Numbered from the stretch's first letter, positions 7,091-14,987 are shown. The stretch: DNA of 19,977 nt from Nitrososphaerales archaeon TH526 (GCA_014523665.1 JAATVR010000049.1:1-19977), one strand, 5' to 3'. The notes: generated by a model from the letters alone, not told the origin. Numbers and translations: made by a program.

Positions 7091-8863
7091 TTACCTTCTA
7101 AAAAGAGGGTTGCATACGAGCGGACCAAATGTTTCTGTGCAGCGATTATACAAGTCTCTAAAGAAATCATCTTGACGCTCAATTTGTGGTTGTGTAGTAA
7201 AATTACTTCCATTGCCAGATTGCAGCGTCCCTAATTCAGAGGTCGATCCCACAATGACAGGAACTTTAAGGGACTGAGCATTCCTTATTGCAGTAACTTG
7301 GATAGTATCCCCAATGCTCTTATTCTCGATGAATTCATCTAAGGCTTCAATATTAGGAATCATTGTATCATCAATTCTCATAATTACATCACCTCCTATT
7401 TCAATTGGGGTGCCATCTATATCTGCAACGACAAACCCGCCCCTCAGGCCAGCTCTTTCAGCCGGTCCATCTGCAAATACGTCAACCACAAGGACACCTC
7501 CTTGTTGACCGACCAGATCATTACCTGAAAATTCTCGTTGTTGTGGTTGTTGCTGCTGCACTGTTAAATTCATTCTTGCTGCTATTTGTTCAGTAATGTT
7601 GATTGCATTGATGCCAAGGGTGGGGCGCTCTTGTTGGCTCTGCCCAGTTTCCTGCTGCTGTTGTGTAGGTCTGGCTTCGACGGTCATACCGATTTCCTGA
7701 GGTTTCCCATCCCTTATCACCCTAAGTATCACGGTTTCACCGACCGATCTGTCTGATTGAAGGTACGAAAGTAGATCTTCAATCTTCCTGACGGTGTCGT
7801 TATCAACGGCGACAATTACATCTCCTCCCAATTCTATTTGTCTCCCATTAACATCTTTCAAAGCTCCCCCACCTCTAATACCAGATCTTTCTGCTGGACT
7901 TCCTGATGTAACCTCAGTGACTAAGAACCCTCTAGAATCATTCATATCCATCTCACGGGCGATCTCTGGCGTCATGTCCACGCCGGCTATACCTATATAC
8001 GGATGTTTGTATGTTCCTCTAGAGATGAGCTCAGGTACTACTTTCCTAATAATATCTGATGGGATAGCGGATCCGATTCCTGCATATACATCGGAATTTG
8101 AGAGAACTACCGTATTCATTCCTATAACTTCCCCCACTGTGTTAAGCATGGGCCCACCTGAGTTACCAGGATTTATTGCAGCATCAGTTTGAATTATGGT
8201 TGGTATCAAAAAAGATGGCGAATCCTGTTGACGTAATAGAAGATCGCCCTGTGGAACAGAAGAGGGCATGATTCTACCAAAGCCACTCACTATCCCCTCT
8301 GTCATCGACCCTGATAGTCCAAATGGATTTCCTAGTGCTACTACTGGTTGTCCTATTCTGAGCTGGGATGAATTACCCAGAGGTAACGGGATGAGGCTAT
8401 TTCCTGTCATGTTCTCCAACTCTATAACAGCTAACTCAGAGTAAGGATCCGTACCAATCACTCTGCCAATCTGTGTCGTACCGTCTAGAAAGGTTACATG
8501 GAATTCTCTGCCATCTAAGTTTGTCTCTTGGCCTTTTTGTGGATCAGCAACTACGTGATAATTAGTGACAATATGACCTAGATTATCATAGATAAATCCT
8601 GAGCCTTGCCTTGACCCTAGAGAGGTTGTGCGAGCATCGCTTATCTGAACTACTGATTGATCTACTTCATCGAATAGGCTAGTCAGATTAGCATCCAGGC
8701 TATTCTCTGTCAACCTCGAGGATTTCTGATCTTCAGAAGAAATACTATGGCTACTTAGCGTATCCAATTGACCATCGACTTTAAATGTACTTAGCGATAA
8801 TATTGCAAGTACAAATGAGGCAAAAATGGACAACCTGAAAACTGATCGGTTATATAATCCCAT
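7091..8863 (-). CDS. htrA: HtrA/DegP-like serine protease with two PDZ domains
   Basis: 590 residues. A signal peptide or anchor (about 9-28) is followed by a low-complexity linker, the trypsin-like protease domain (about 60-285), PDZ1 (about 287-397), a Gln-rich linker (401-411), PDZ2 (about 413-537) and a 50-residue tail with two cysteines. Catalytic motifs are TNYHVV with His103 and NPGNSGGP with Ser235. At the position of the catalytic Asp of DegP (the SDIAL motif) the sequence reads SELAV, so the acid is Glu143. Oxyanion and substrate loops look intact (GNPFGLSG, QTDAAINPGNSGG). It should act outside the cytoplasm on misfolded or surface proteins, with the PDZ domains recognising C-termini and controlling assembly. 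No operon partner is present. The start is supported by a TATA box 26 nt upstream. Confidence 0.93.
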   Translation of the reverse strand: MGLYNRSVFRLSIFASFVLAILSLSTFKVDGQLDTLSSHSISSEDQKSSRLTENSLDANLTSLFDEVDQSVVQISDARTTSLGSRQGSGFIYDNLGHIVTNYHVVADPQKGQETNLDGREFHVTFLDGTTQIGRVIGTDPYSELAVIELENMTGNSLIPLPLGNSSQLRIGQPVVALGNPFGLSGSMTEGIVSGFGRIMPSSVPQGDLLLRQQDSPSFLIPTIIQTDAAINPGNSGGPMLNTVGEVIGMNTVVLSNSDVYAGIGSAIPSDIIRKVVPELISRGTYKHPYIGIAGVDMTPEIAREMDMNDSRGFLVTEVTSGSPAERSGIRGGGALKDVNGRQIELGGDVIVAVDNDTVRKIEDLLSYLQSDRSVGETVILRVIRDGKPQEIGMTVEARPTQQQQETGQSQQERPTLGINAINITEQIAARMNLTVQQQQPQQREFSGNDLVGQQGGVLVVDVFADGPAERAGLRGGFVVADIDGTPIEIGGDVIMRIDDTMIPNIEALDEFIENKSIGDTIQVTAIRNAQSLKVPVIVGSTSELGTLQSGNGSNFTTQPQIERQDDFFRDLYNRCTETFGPLVCNPLFRR

Positions 8864-8878
8864 AAAGTCTCGTATGAG

Positions 8879-8898
8879 AACGCTTCTTTAAATGCGTT
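8879..8898 (-). promoter_or_regulatory. htrA promoter: TATA box inside an inverted repeat
   Basis: ATTTAAAG on the minus strand (8893-8886) is centred 26 nt upstream of the ATG at 8863. It sits between the arms of a short dyad, AACGC at 8879-8883 and GCGTT at 8894-8898. A repressor bound to the dyad would cover the TATA box. The arms are short, so this could be chance. Confidence 0.45.
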
Positions 8899-9260
8899 TT
8901 GAGTGGGTCCACCACCTTTTTGCTATAATATGATGTGCCTATATATTGTGACCTCGGTAACAAGTATACTGGGCTATATGAAGATCAGTTATCGCCGTTA
9001 GTAACGACTGTATTAACACCAGAAATATCAAATTTGAAAAGAAATCATAAAGTTGAGTCAGTCTCCTAATTGAAGACAACTCGAATCCGCCATATCCGTC
9101 GTCCTGTTTTTCACTCAAGAAATATCTATAAACATCTTGTGTACATATTACAGCGAAACGTTCTGAATATTTTATTACCTTATACAAGTTCCTTACTATA
9201 GATTAATCCTATAAGTTCTAATGCTAAGGTTATTATTATCACCTGAAGAGATCCACAACC
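8899..9260. other. Divergent spacer between protease and cupredoxin genes
   Basis: About 360 nt. A minus-strand frame at 8939-9187 (82 codons, TTG start) includes a hydrophobic stretch near its end but has no promoter, motif or family resemblance, so it is not called. AT-rich GGTTATTATTATC at 9228-9240 is the likely cupredoxin promoter, about 27 nt before its TTG start. Confidence 0.4.
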
Positions 9261-9818
9261 TTGAAAAAATCGGGAAATATTGACAAATCTGCCTACACGA
9301 TTCTGCTTGTCTGTTTTATCTCCAACCTAATCATTTTAGATCTCTGCAACTTTCAGTCCTTAAATGTTGTCGCAACGCCCGGTGAAGATGAAGATGAGGA
9401 TGATGCTGAAACTGAATCATCTGATCCTCACCAGGAGCAACAGGGAGAAGGGATACAACCCGCCACAAATGGTAAAAATCAGCAAGCTGCAGACCAAGAG
9501 TATGATGGCGATTACCAAATAGTAATACCTGATGGCGCGGCCTGGAAAGAAACAATATCCGAGAGATTTGACCCACAAGAATTAACCGTACCATCAGGCT
9601 CAGATGTAACTTGGACCAACGAGGACGATTTAACTCATACGATTGCTAGCGGTAAAAAGGCAGGTTACGGGATGTATGAATTTCTGCAGGATGGCATATT
9701 TAATTCTGGAGAGCTTGATGACGGAGAATCGTTCACATTTCACTTCGCCGAACCTGGAAGATATGAATACTTTTGCGCTCCACATCCATGGATGAATGGA
9801 ATTGTTATTGTACAATGA
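9261..9818 (+). CDS. Exported cupredoxin (plastocyanin/azurin-like)
   Basis: 185 residues from TTG at 9261. A hydrophobic segment at 11-30 directs export. Next comes an acidic low-complexity linker (about 41-85, with EDEDEDDAE), then one cupredoxin domain (about 86-185). Type-1 copper ligands are visible: His126 in DLTHTI, then Cys172, His175 and Met178 in CAPHPWM. Such proteins carry single electrons outside the membrane and are unusually numerous in ammonia-oxidising archaea, where copper replaces heme in electron transfer. No ATG lies upstream before the in-frame TAA at 9225 and none follows until residue 138, so TTG is the best start. Alternatives are CTG at 9243 or a non-leaderless start. 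Partner redox enzyme unknown. Confidence 0.88.
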   Translation: MKKSGNIDKSAYTILLVCFISNLIILDLCNFQSLNVVATPGEDEDEDDAETESSDPHQEQQGEGIQPATNGKNQQAADQEYDGDYQIVIPDGAAWKETISERFDPQELTVPSGSDVTWTNEDDLTHTIASGKKAGYGMYEFLQDGIFNSGELDDGESFTFHFAEPGRYEYFCAPHPWMNGIVIVQ

Positions 9819-10049
9819 AGGAATTAATCTTGATCCTATTGACCAATAATCTGTCGTGAGGATTGACCTGAATTACACTGGCCACTCTCAGAATCAATGC
9901 CAAGTCATATAGAAATTGACATCGTGAAATAACCAGGACATTGTTGAAGGAATAGGCGATATCAATGCCCTAAATAATTATGTTCAATAGTTATAGGTAG
10001 TAGGCTGCCGTCGAAATGCTTGCATTATCGAGACTAAAACACTTGAAAT

Positions 10050-10055
10050 AAAAAA
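10050..10055 (-). terminator. Oligo-T terminator of the PPOX gene
   Basis: Six A residues on the plus strand, read as TTTTTT on the minus strand about a dozen bases past the TGA at 10067-10069, followed by ATTTC. This matches the oligo-T termination signal of archaeal RNA polymerase. Confidence 0.45.
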
Positions 10056-10066
10056 TGTTGGAAAAT

Positions 10067-10495
10067 TCATCTTAGTGGCTGCTGATAGAAAATTTTCTCT
10101 GGTCTTATCTTTAGAATTACCCTTTTCTCACCAGGAGAACGACCAGGATACGTGTCAACACCGAGGTATTTTTTAGCCAATTTATCTATGTGTTCTTCAG
10201 CAGCATCTTGTGTAAGCTGCTCTGTTACCTTTCCTCGAATAGTGACCATTTCATAAGGATTACTACTATTAATTATGGATATCGCTAATCTGGGATCTCT
10301 CGAGACATTCTTGTGTTTTATCCTTCCTACTGCTGTATTTACTAAGATACTATATTCGTGATTTTTTTCGATATCTACCCATGTGGGACTAATTTGTGGA
10401 GACCCGTCTTTCATCAGAGTTGAGACAAAAGCGAAATTCTTACCTTGAAAAAGTTGGGCTATTGGCTCCGTTATTTGTGTTGTGTCCTTGCTCAT
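10067..10495 (-). CDS. PPOX-class flavin/F420-dependent oxidoreductase
   Basis: 142 residues forming a split-barrel flavin-binding fold. The opening FAFVSTLMKDGSPQISPTWV (about 21-40), the HKNVSRDPRLAISI stretch (about 61-74) and the strand VTIRGKVTE (about 84-92) are characteristic of the pyridoxamine-phosphate-oxidase-like (PPOX) family, including the F420-dependent group common in archaea and actinobacteria. Small members are cytoplasmic dimers that reduce or oxidise small molecules using FMN or F420. The physiological substrate cannot be read from the sequence, nor can FMN be told from F420. No signal peptide is present. The ATG at 10495 has a TATA-like GGTTATTAGT about 27 nt upstream and an oligo-T tract follows the stop, so it is a single-gene unit. 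Confidence 0.85.
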   Translation of the reverse strand: MSKDTTQITEPIAQLFQGKNFAFVSTLMKDGSPQISPTWVDIEKNHEYSILVNTAVGRIKHKNVSRDPRLAISIINSSNPYEMVTIRGKVTEQLTQDAAEEHIDKLAKKYLGVDTYPGRSPGEKRVILKIRPEKIFYQQPLR

Positions 10496-10517
10496 TGTTT
10501 ATCAAATTGAGAGTATG

Positions 10518-10527
10518 ACTAATAACC
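10518..10527 (-). promoter_or_regulatory. TATA-like element of the PPOX gene
   Basis: GGTTATTAGT on the minus strand, centred about 27 nt from the ATG at 10495, the spacing expected for a leaderless mRNA. Confidence 0.4.
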
Positions 10528-10882
10528 ATATTGCATCAAATTTGCCGGAATCTAATAATTTTACAAAGATGCTCATAAGGTATAAATGACATATTGCCAC
10601 CACCATTTCTATTTCAACAATCGAAATTTTTCCACTCTTAGATTATATTCCGCACCAACAGGTTACATATTTTAAATCCATTCTCCCCCTTTACGAAACA
10701 TTCCAAAAACAAACTTAGATTATTGACGCTGCCAATTCATATTGGTTGTAAAGAGGAGGTTAGCATTGCTCATCATTTATTTTCTTGCAACCATTAAATC
10801 GGCTATTAAAACAAATAAAGGGATAACTGGGTGAGATACTGATCATCCATAAGATGGTGATAACACAATTCTACTCCAACCC
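10528..10882. other. Spacer with one candidate small ORF (about 355 nt)
   Basis: No standard-size gene. The stretch holds the small ORF described at 10766-10834 and a loose inverted repeat, TGGTTG at 10743-10748 with CAACCA at 10788-10793. Confidence 0.4.
10766..10834 (+). CDS. Candidate 22-aa hydrophobic small protein with ribosome-binding site
   Basis: TTG at 10766 opens 22 codons to TGA at 10832-10834. Seven nucleotides upstream is GAGGAGG (10753-10759), the clearest Shine-Dalgarno-like sequence in a window otherwise dominated by leaderless starts. The product has a short hydrophobic half (LIIYFLATI) and a basic tail. TTAGATTATT near 10715 is a possible promoter. The size is at the limit of credibility. 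Confidence 0.25.
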   Translation: MLIIYFLATIKSAIKTNKGITG

Positions 10883-12130
10883 TTACCTGCTGATTCTGTA
10901 CACTGCTCCATCCCTTAACGAAGAAACATATAACATCCCATCAGGACCAATCTCTATATCTGTTGGGACTCCAAATCCTTCACCAAAAATAGTACTTTGG
11001 AGCTCAGAATCTGAATCAGCCACTTTGTCAGCCAGAGTGCCGTTTAAGCGCAACCCATTTCTCTCCGAATTTAATTCAAAATGATAGATTCTGCCAAATG
11101 CGTAGTCCCCAACAAGCATATCGTCTTTGAAAGCGGGTCCAAATCTATCACTGTCGAGAAATAAAAGTGCAGTAGGGGCTACCGTCTGATTCCACACAAA
11201 TTTCGGGTCACTATATTTTCCAGTTCCATTAAATGACACCAACTCACTGGAATTAAACCCAGAGGGGGCCAGTCCTGTTATATCTTTCCAACCTCCATTG
11301 AACCTTGGTTCTATCAAATTAATTTCATCATTTGTATGAACACCATTTTCACTGATCCAGAGTTTACCTGTTATAGGATCAAAATCCATACCAAAGCTGT
11401 TTCTTATTCCGTATGCATAGTAAGAGGCCATTTTGCCTTTAGTATCCAAAATTCCAGACGAAACGATCTCGCCATCTTGAGTAATTCTATGGATACCGCT
11501 TGTCCCGTCTGCATCTGGACCATTCTCAAAATTTTGTGCTTTGGTCTCGTGACCTTTTCCGCTGTCCTCCTGGACCTGACCAGTGATTAAATAGACATTG
11601 CTATCTGGTCCAACTAATACTGGACCTCCATTATCCATTGAACCAGGTCCAGCAGGCAGATCCAAAAGTAGCTTTGGGTTAGTTAGACTGCTCTTATCAT
11701 CGGATAATTCGTATCGATACAATCGGTTACCAAGGGGGGCACCTTCGTCATCTCCAGACGATGATGATTCTGTATGGTACAAAAATACAAAGGTTTTGCT
11801 CCCATTTTGGTAAGAATCAATCCCTGTTAACCCTCTAGAGTCATCAGTGGATACATCCAGATCAAGTATTGTTTGAGAGACCTCTCCATCAATAACCCGT
11901 TTAACCTTTCCTGTATCCTCCTCAATGACCAAAAAGTCATTAGGACTCAAAAAAGTTAAACCAGTAGGTCTTGACAAACCGTCTACTATCTTCTCCAATT
12001 GAAAATGTGGTGACTTTAACATTGGATCTCCAAGTACCACGCCATGTCCGCTTCCCAAAAGCACTATCGATGTAAAGTATAGCCACAATGGAAGAATTGA
12101 CACGGTTATGAGGTATGCAACTATGGTCAT
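10883..12130 (-). CDS. PQQ-dependent sugar dehydrogenase-like beta-propeller
   Basis: 415 residues. A membrane anchor or signal peptide (about 4-26) is followed by a six-bladed propeller of the soluble glucose/sorbosone dehydrogenase (GSDH) family. Family landmarks are GLSRPTGLTFL (51-61), GPDSNVYLITG (174-184), YGIRNSFGMDFDP with the PQQ-binding Arg243-Asn244 pair (240-252), KLWISENG (256-263), GDYAFGRIY (341-349) and IGPDGMLYVSS (394-404). Members oxidise aldose sugars outside the cytoplasm using PQQ and calcium. At the site of the catalytic base (His144 of the Acinetobacter enzyme, in a HxxGG-type motif) this protein reads MDNGGP, so His is replaced by Asp166. It may be inactive, altered in chemistry or sugar-binding. 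The start has a TATA-like element 27-37 nt upstream. Confidence 0.87.
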   Translation of the reverse strand: MTIVAYLITVSILPLWLYFTSIVLLGSGHGVVLGDPMLKSPHFQLEKIVDGLSRPTGLTFLSPNDFLVIEEDTGKVKRVIDGEVSQTILDLDVSTDDSRGLTGIDSYQNGSKTFVFLYHTESSSSGDDEGAPLGNRLYRYELSDDKSSLTNPKLLLDLPAGPGSMDNGGPVLVGPDSNVYLITGQVQEDSGKGHETKAQNFENGPDADGTSGIHRITQDGEIVSSGILDTKGKMASYYAYGIRNSFGMDFDPITGKLWISENGVHTNDEINLIEPRFNGGWKDITGLAPSGFNSSELVSFNGTGKYSDPKFVWNQTVAPTALLFLDSDRFGPAFKDDMLVGDYAFGRIYHFELNSERNGLRLNGTLADKVADSDSELQSTIFGEGFGVPTDIEIGPDGMLYVSSLRDGAVYRISR

Positions 12131-12156
12131 ACAGTTTCAGATATATGATAAGGAGT

Positions 12157-12167
12157 CAATATTAATA
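12157..12167 (-). promoter_or_regulatory. Probable TATA box of the sugar dehydrogenase-like gene
   Basis: TATTAATATTG on the minus strand, centred about 32 nt upstream of the ATG at 12130, giving a leader of only a few bases. A second TATA-like TATCATATAT at 12141-12150 is too close to the ATG to serve a leaderless start. Confidence 0.35.
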
Positions 12168-12467
12168 CTTCTCAATCTAATTCTTTTGATTCCAGGTGAT
12201 CATCTGATGGATTTCAACTAAACGCAATCCTTAAACGAAGAGTCTGACCAGTGTCCACAAAGTGGAGGTAGGCAAGGGGTGTTGCTCATGAAGAACCCAG
12301 TAAAGTATCGTGGTGAATTAGCAATAATCCTTATCCTGGTTTAATTCTCTTCCAAGATGCAGATTATTCTCAACGACTCTTTAGTGATAAAGAATATTCT
12401 ACTTCTAATAGAAGTAAAAGTAGTATCCCATTTATTGATAGAGAGAAAGATTACATGTCATAGTTCA
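12168..12467. other. Divergent spacer between dehydrogenase and RTX-like genes
   Basis: Contains a near-palindrome CAGGTGATCATCTG at 12193-12206 (one mismatched pair), a small hairpin TCCAC-AAA-GTGGA at 12254-12266, and an 18-codon frame beginning ATG near 12288 that looks like the N-terminus of a membrane protein but stops at once. The frame from 12357 in phase with the RTX-like gene is treated as an unlikely N-terminal extension. TTTATTGATA at 12431-12440 is the probable promoter for the start at 12468. Confidence 0.35.
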
Positions 12468-13010
12468 ATGACCTTGAAATTATTGTTAACTGTTGGCGTA
12501 GGAGTTAGTATTGCCGCTTTGATTACAGCATTGTTAGTTGGTTCTTATAGCAAAGAACATGCCGCATTTGCACTCACACGTGGAACCCCGTATGATGATC
12601 TTTTGAGTAGCGCAATGACTGAAGGATCGAATCAAAAAGAACTGGCGCTTATGGGAGCAAATAGTTCACAGGCTGGACCAAATGCCAATGACAGCAGTGT
12701 ATTTATTTACGGTGACCTCGGTAACGATGAAATCCGAGGCTCTAATCAAAGCGACCATTTAGGGGGAGGCCCAGGAAGTGACATAATTTATGGCTACAAT
12801 GGTGGCGATTACATTCAAGGAGACCTAGGCATTGATTCCATATATGGGGGCGAAGGAGATGATGTCCTATCTGGAAGTGAAGGAGCTGACTATTTTGATT
12901 GCGGTGAGGGAAGAGACAGTGTAGATGATTTCAACCCAATTGAAGGTGATTTTGCGGTTGCTAATTGTGAAATCCTAGAAAATGATGAAAAGCCAGTAGC
13001 GACACCTTGA
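12468..13010 (+). CDS. Exported RTX-like calcium-binding repeat protein
   Basis: 180 residues from ATG at 12468. A signal peptide or anchor (about 3-25) is followed by a 50-residue linker and then about five degenerate nonapeptide repeats (81-155) of the hemolysin-type GGxGxDxUx pattern, such as GDLGNDEIRG, GGGPGSDIIYG, GDLGIDSIYG and GGEGDDVLSG. A closing segment DCGEGRDSVDDFNP with Cys145 and Cys167 follows. Such repeats form a calcium-loaded beta-roll, so the protein should fold outside the cell, where calcium is high. No toxin or enzyme domain and no type I secretion genes are present, so it is likely a stand-alone surface protein. The frame stays open to ATG at 12357, but the later ATG puts the signal peptide at the N-terminus. 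Confidence 0.8.
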   Translation: MTLKLLLTVGVGVSIAALITALLVGSYSKEHAAFALTRGTPYDDLLSSAMTEGSNQKELALMGANSSQAGPNANDSSVFIYGDLGNDEIRGSNQSDHLGGGPGSDIIYGYNGGDYIQGDLGIDSIYGGEGDDVLSGSEGADYFDCGEGRDSVDDFNPIEGDFAVANCEILENDEKPVATP

Positions 13011-13202
13011 TAAATCCATCAACCTTCCGCGAGCGTTCAAATAACGTACTAGTCAAAAAAAATCAGGGAATTGCAATTTGAACCAGAATTTCAACAGACC
13101 GCGAAATGAACTTAAAGCATTCAGGTGCCTATCCTGAGCTAGAATTAGTCATGTCTTAACGAATAGCTAATGACAGGAGATGGCAAACATGATTGGTCCA
13201 CA

Positions 13203-13468
13203 TTAGAATTTAATGCAATAATTCGGATCTTTACCGAACTTCTTGCTACTTGTAAGCTTTGCTTCGCATTGCTGAGCTGCCAATAGGCAATTCGTGTTAC
13301 CTCCGCCCTCATAGTCTGAGGTTTTAGAAAGATCCCATATTCTTCAGGAATCGAAGATGTGGTTACATATTTCTCATCTATGGTGCTATTTAGTTGGAAA
13401 TATGATCCGACGCAGGGATCAATGGGACCAATGTGTTCATAGCTTATGTAAGGGTCATTCGTTGATGA
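13203..13468 (-). pseudogene. Probable frameshifted remnant of a cysteine-containing protein
   Basis: Two overlapping minus-strand frames together read like one protein. The first is open from 13468 (after TAA at 13469-13471) and gives protein-like phrases such as HIGPIDPCVGSYFQLNST. The second is open from 13343 to TAA at 13203-13205 and gives SDYEGGGNTNCLLAAQQC and a tail with KDPNYC. A switch of frame near 13325-13343 would join them into about 85 residues. The first frame also stays open to 13145, with an internal ATG at 13312 giving 55 codons. No start codon or signal peptide is found at the 5' end. I do not recognise a family; decay is inferred from the broken frame alone. Another plus-strand frame at 13357-13575 looks spurious. 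Confidence 0.35.
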
Positions 13469-13645
13469 TTAACTCCGTTCTGTATTACCCAACCCATCAT
13501 CGCTTTGGAACACTCTCTCAATTTGTTCTAATTACTTCTGAACCAATCATCTTACAATATCAACTGAAAAATTAGTATTACAGAAGAGGCTGTCGTTTAG
13601 ATCTCTGGCAGTCTATGTTTTCTGTTAATGCCATACCGCAAACAA
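13469..13645. other. Spacer after the glycosyltransferase gene
   Basis: I see no gene and no clear terminator hairpin here. The preceding stretch 13011-13202 likewise contains only a run of eight A residues at about 13055-13063 and no ORF of note on the plus strand. Confidence 0.4.
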
Positions 13646-14872
13646 CTATACTGTAACTGTTTGTACTTTTTTTCTTGCTGCTACGACTTGGTGATATAAT
13701 ACAGCATGTTCCTTGGCTACCTGCTTCCAATTTAACTTCAACTTAAATTCACTAATTTTGGCGACGTATCTATCATAGTTCTTGTCTAAATATACCATTG
13801 CACCTGAGAATTCTTTTGGATTTCGACCGACTGCGACACCTAGACCAGCCACTGCAAATTCAACAAAGAATCCTAAACGAGTTGCGATGAATGGTAGGCC
13901 ATAAGACATTGCGTCGAACATAATACCAGATCCCGAGCTAACCTTGTAAGGTAAAATAACAGCATCTGCGCATGAAAATAGCTCACATAGCTGCTTTTCA
14001 TTCAGGTAATCCCAGTGCAACTTGATCAAGTTCTTCTTGTTGACGCCGACAGGGCAATCTTCCTGGCTATATTCATTTTTGGAAGCATTGATAACTATAG
14101 TCCAACCTTCAGGGATGTCCATCTTATCAATAACGTCCCAACCTTTCGTCGCCGTTGCGTAGCCAAGCGCCAAAGCAATCCTACCATCACGTGGGAGAGA
14201 ATAGGAAGCTCTTAGATCAATTTTGCTTCGACCTGATGAATAGTCTTGTCTTTCTGCACCATGATATATCACGTTACATCCTTGATTTCCTAATGTCCGG
14301 GACATGAATTGAGAAAATGCTATTCCAGCCGCGCTCTGTCCGAGCTTCTCTTTGTTCAAGTTATGAAAGGAATGATAATTAAGTAGTCTTGTCCAGAAAC
14401 TAATTACCCGCTTTGCTTTCTTTACGAAGTAATTGTCGTTTTGGCGCTCGTAAATCGGAATAGGCAGATTCATCCACTGCCTGAAAGGATAAGCGGAATG
14501 GAACGTTGTTACTATCGGGACCTTGCATGATTTGTAAAATGAGTCAATATTGGTACGAGTCTTAGTTGGGTTGAGCATGTCAAGTCTCAAGCCATATAAC
14601 CCAGGCTCATACTGAACATGTACAATGTCAGGATTTATCCGTTCGACTAACTCTAACAGAATTTCAGAATTCCTAGGGTTCTGTTGGTAAATTCCAGAAA
14701 ACTCTCCATTTCCTCGCTTATCGCAAACAACATGAACAATGTATCCCAACTCCACCAATTTCTCCTTCAGATGGAAAGTATAACGACCTACACCACCAGC
14801 CATAGGGGGATACTCTGGCGAAACAAGAAGGACTGATAAAGGGGGATTTTCACGGCTTGTTTCAACGAGCAT
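13646..14872 (-). CDS. GT-B glycosyltransferase (GT4/GT1-like)
   Basis: 408 residues without signal peptide, so cytoplasmic or membrane-peripheral. The N-terminal Rossmann half starts at LSVLLVSPEYPPMAGGVGRY (12-31), with the Gly-rich loop of GT4 enzymes, then INPDIVHVQYEPG (79-91) and VPIVTTFHSAYP (118-129). The C-terminal half has GYATATKGWDVI (237-248), CADAVILPYKVSSGSG (301-316) and DAMSYGLPFIATRLG (320-334), the nucleotide-sugar binding region. The usual EX7E pair is Ser and Asp (Asp320) here, a pattern I recall in some GT4 enzymes with an SGSG loop. It probably adds a sugar to a lipid, glycan or surface protein; donor and acceptor are unknown. It is divergent from the AbrB-type regulator gene. 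Confidence 0.88.
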   Translation of the reverse strand: MLVETSRENPPLSVLLVSPEYPPMAGGVGRYTFHLKEKLVELGYIVHVVCDKRGNGEFSGIYQQNPRNSEILLELVERINPDIVHVQYEPGLYGLRLDMLNPTKTRTNIDSFYKSCKVPIVTTFHSAYPFRQWMNLPIPIYERQNDNYFVKKAKRVISFWTRLLNYHSFHNLNKEKLGQSAAGIAFSQFMSRTLGNQGCNVIYHGAERQDYSSGRSKIDLRASYSLPRDGRIALALGYATATKGWDVIDKMDIPEGWTIVINASKNEYSQEDCPVGVNKKNLIKLHWDYLNEKQLCELFSCADAVILPYKVSSGSGIMFDAMSYGLPFIATRLGFFVEFAVAGLGVAVGRNPKEFSGAMVYLDKNYDRYVAKISEFKLKLNWKQVAKEHAVLYHQVVAARKKVQTVTV

Positions 14873-14987
14873 ATTATACTAGTATATATGTATCCCCATT
14901 ATTATGTATATCTTAATTAGAACATAATCATCCATACATATTGAACATAAGTATTAAATATAAAATAGTTCTTAGATTCAGATTATA
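14873..14987. promoter_or_regulatory. Divergent promoter region with repeated TATGTAT boxes
   Basis: This 115-nt AT-rich stretch serves both the glycosyltransferase (left) and the AbrB-type gene (right). The rightward TATA box is TTAAATATAAAAT (14954-14966), about 28 nt before the ATG at 14988. TATGTAT occurs at 14887-14893 and 14903-14909, 16 nt apart in the same orientation, and inverted as ATACATA at 14934-14940. A perfect 12-bp palindrome TATACTAGTATA lies at 14875-14886, just before the glycosyltransferase start. These are good candidates for operator sites; binding by the adjacent AbrB-type protein is inferred. Confidence 0.5.

Noticed and set aside
8939..9187. 82-codon minus-strand frame between protease and cupredoxin genes
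   Set aside because: TTG start without promoter and no recognisable feature beyond one hydrophobic stretch.
12357..12467. 37-residue N-terminal extension of the RTX-like protein
   Set aside because: Would bury the signal peptide inside the protein; the ATG at 12468 places it at the N-terminus.
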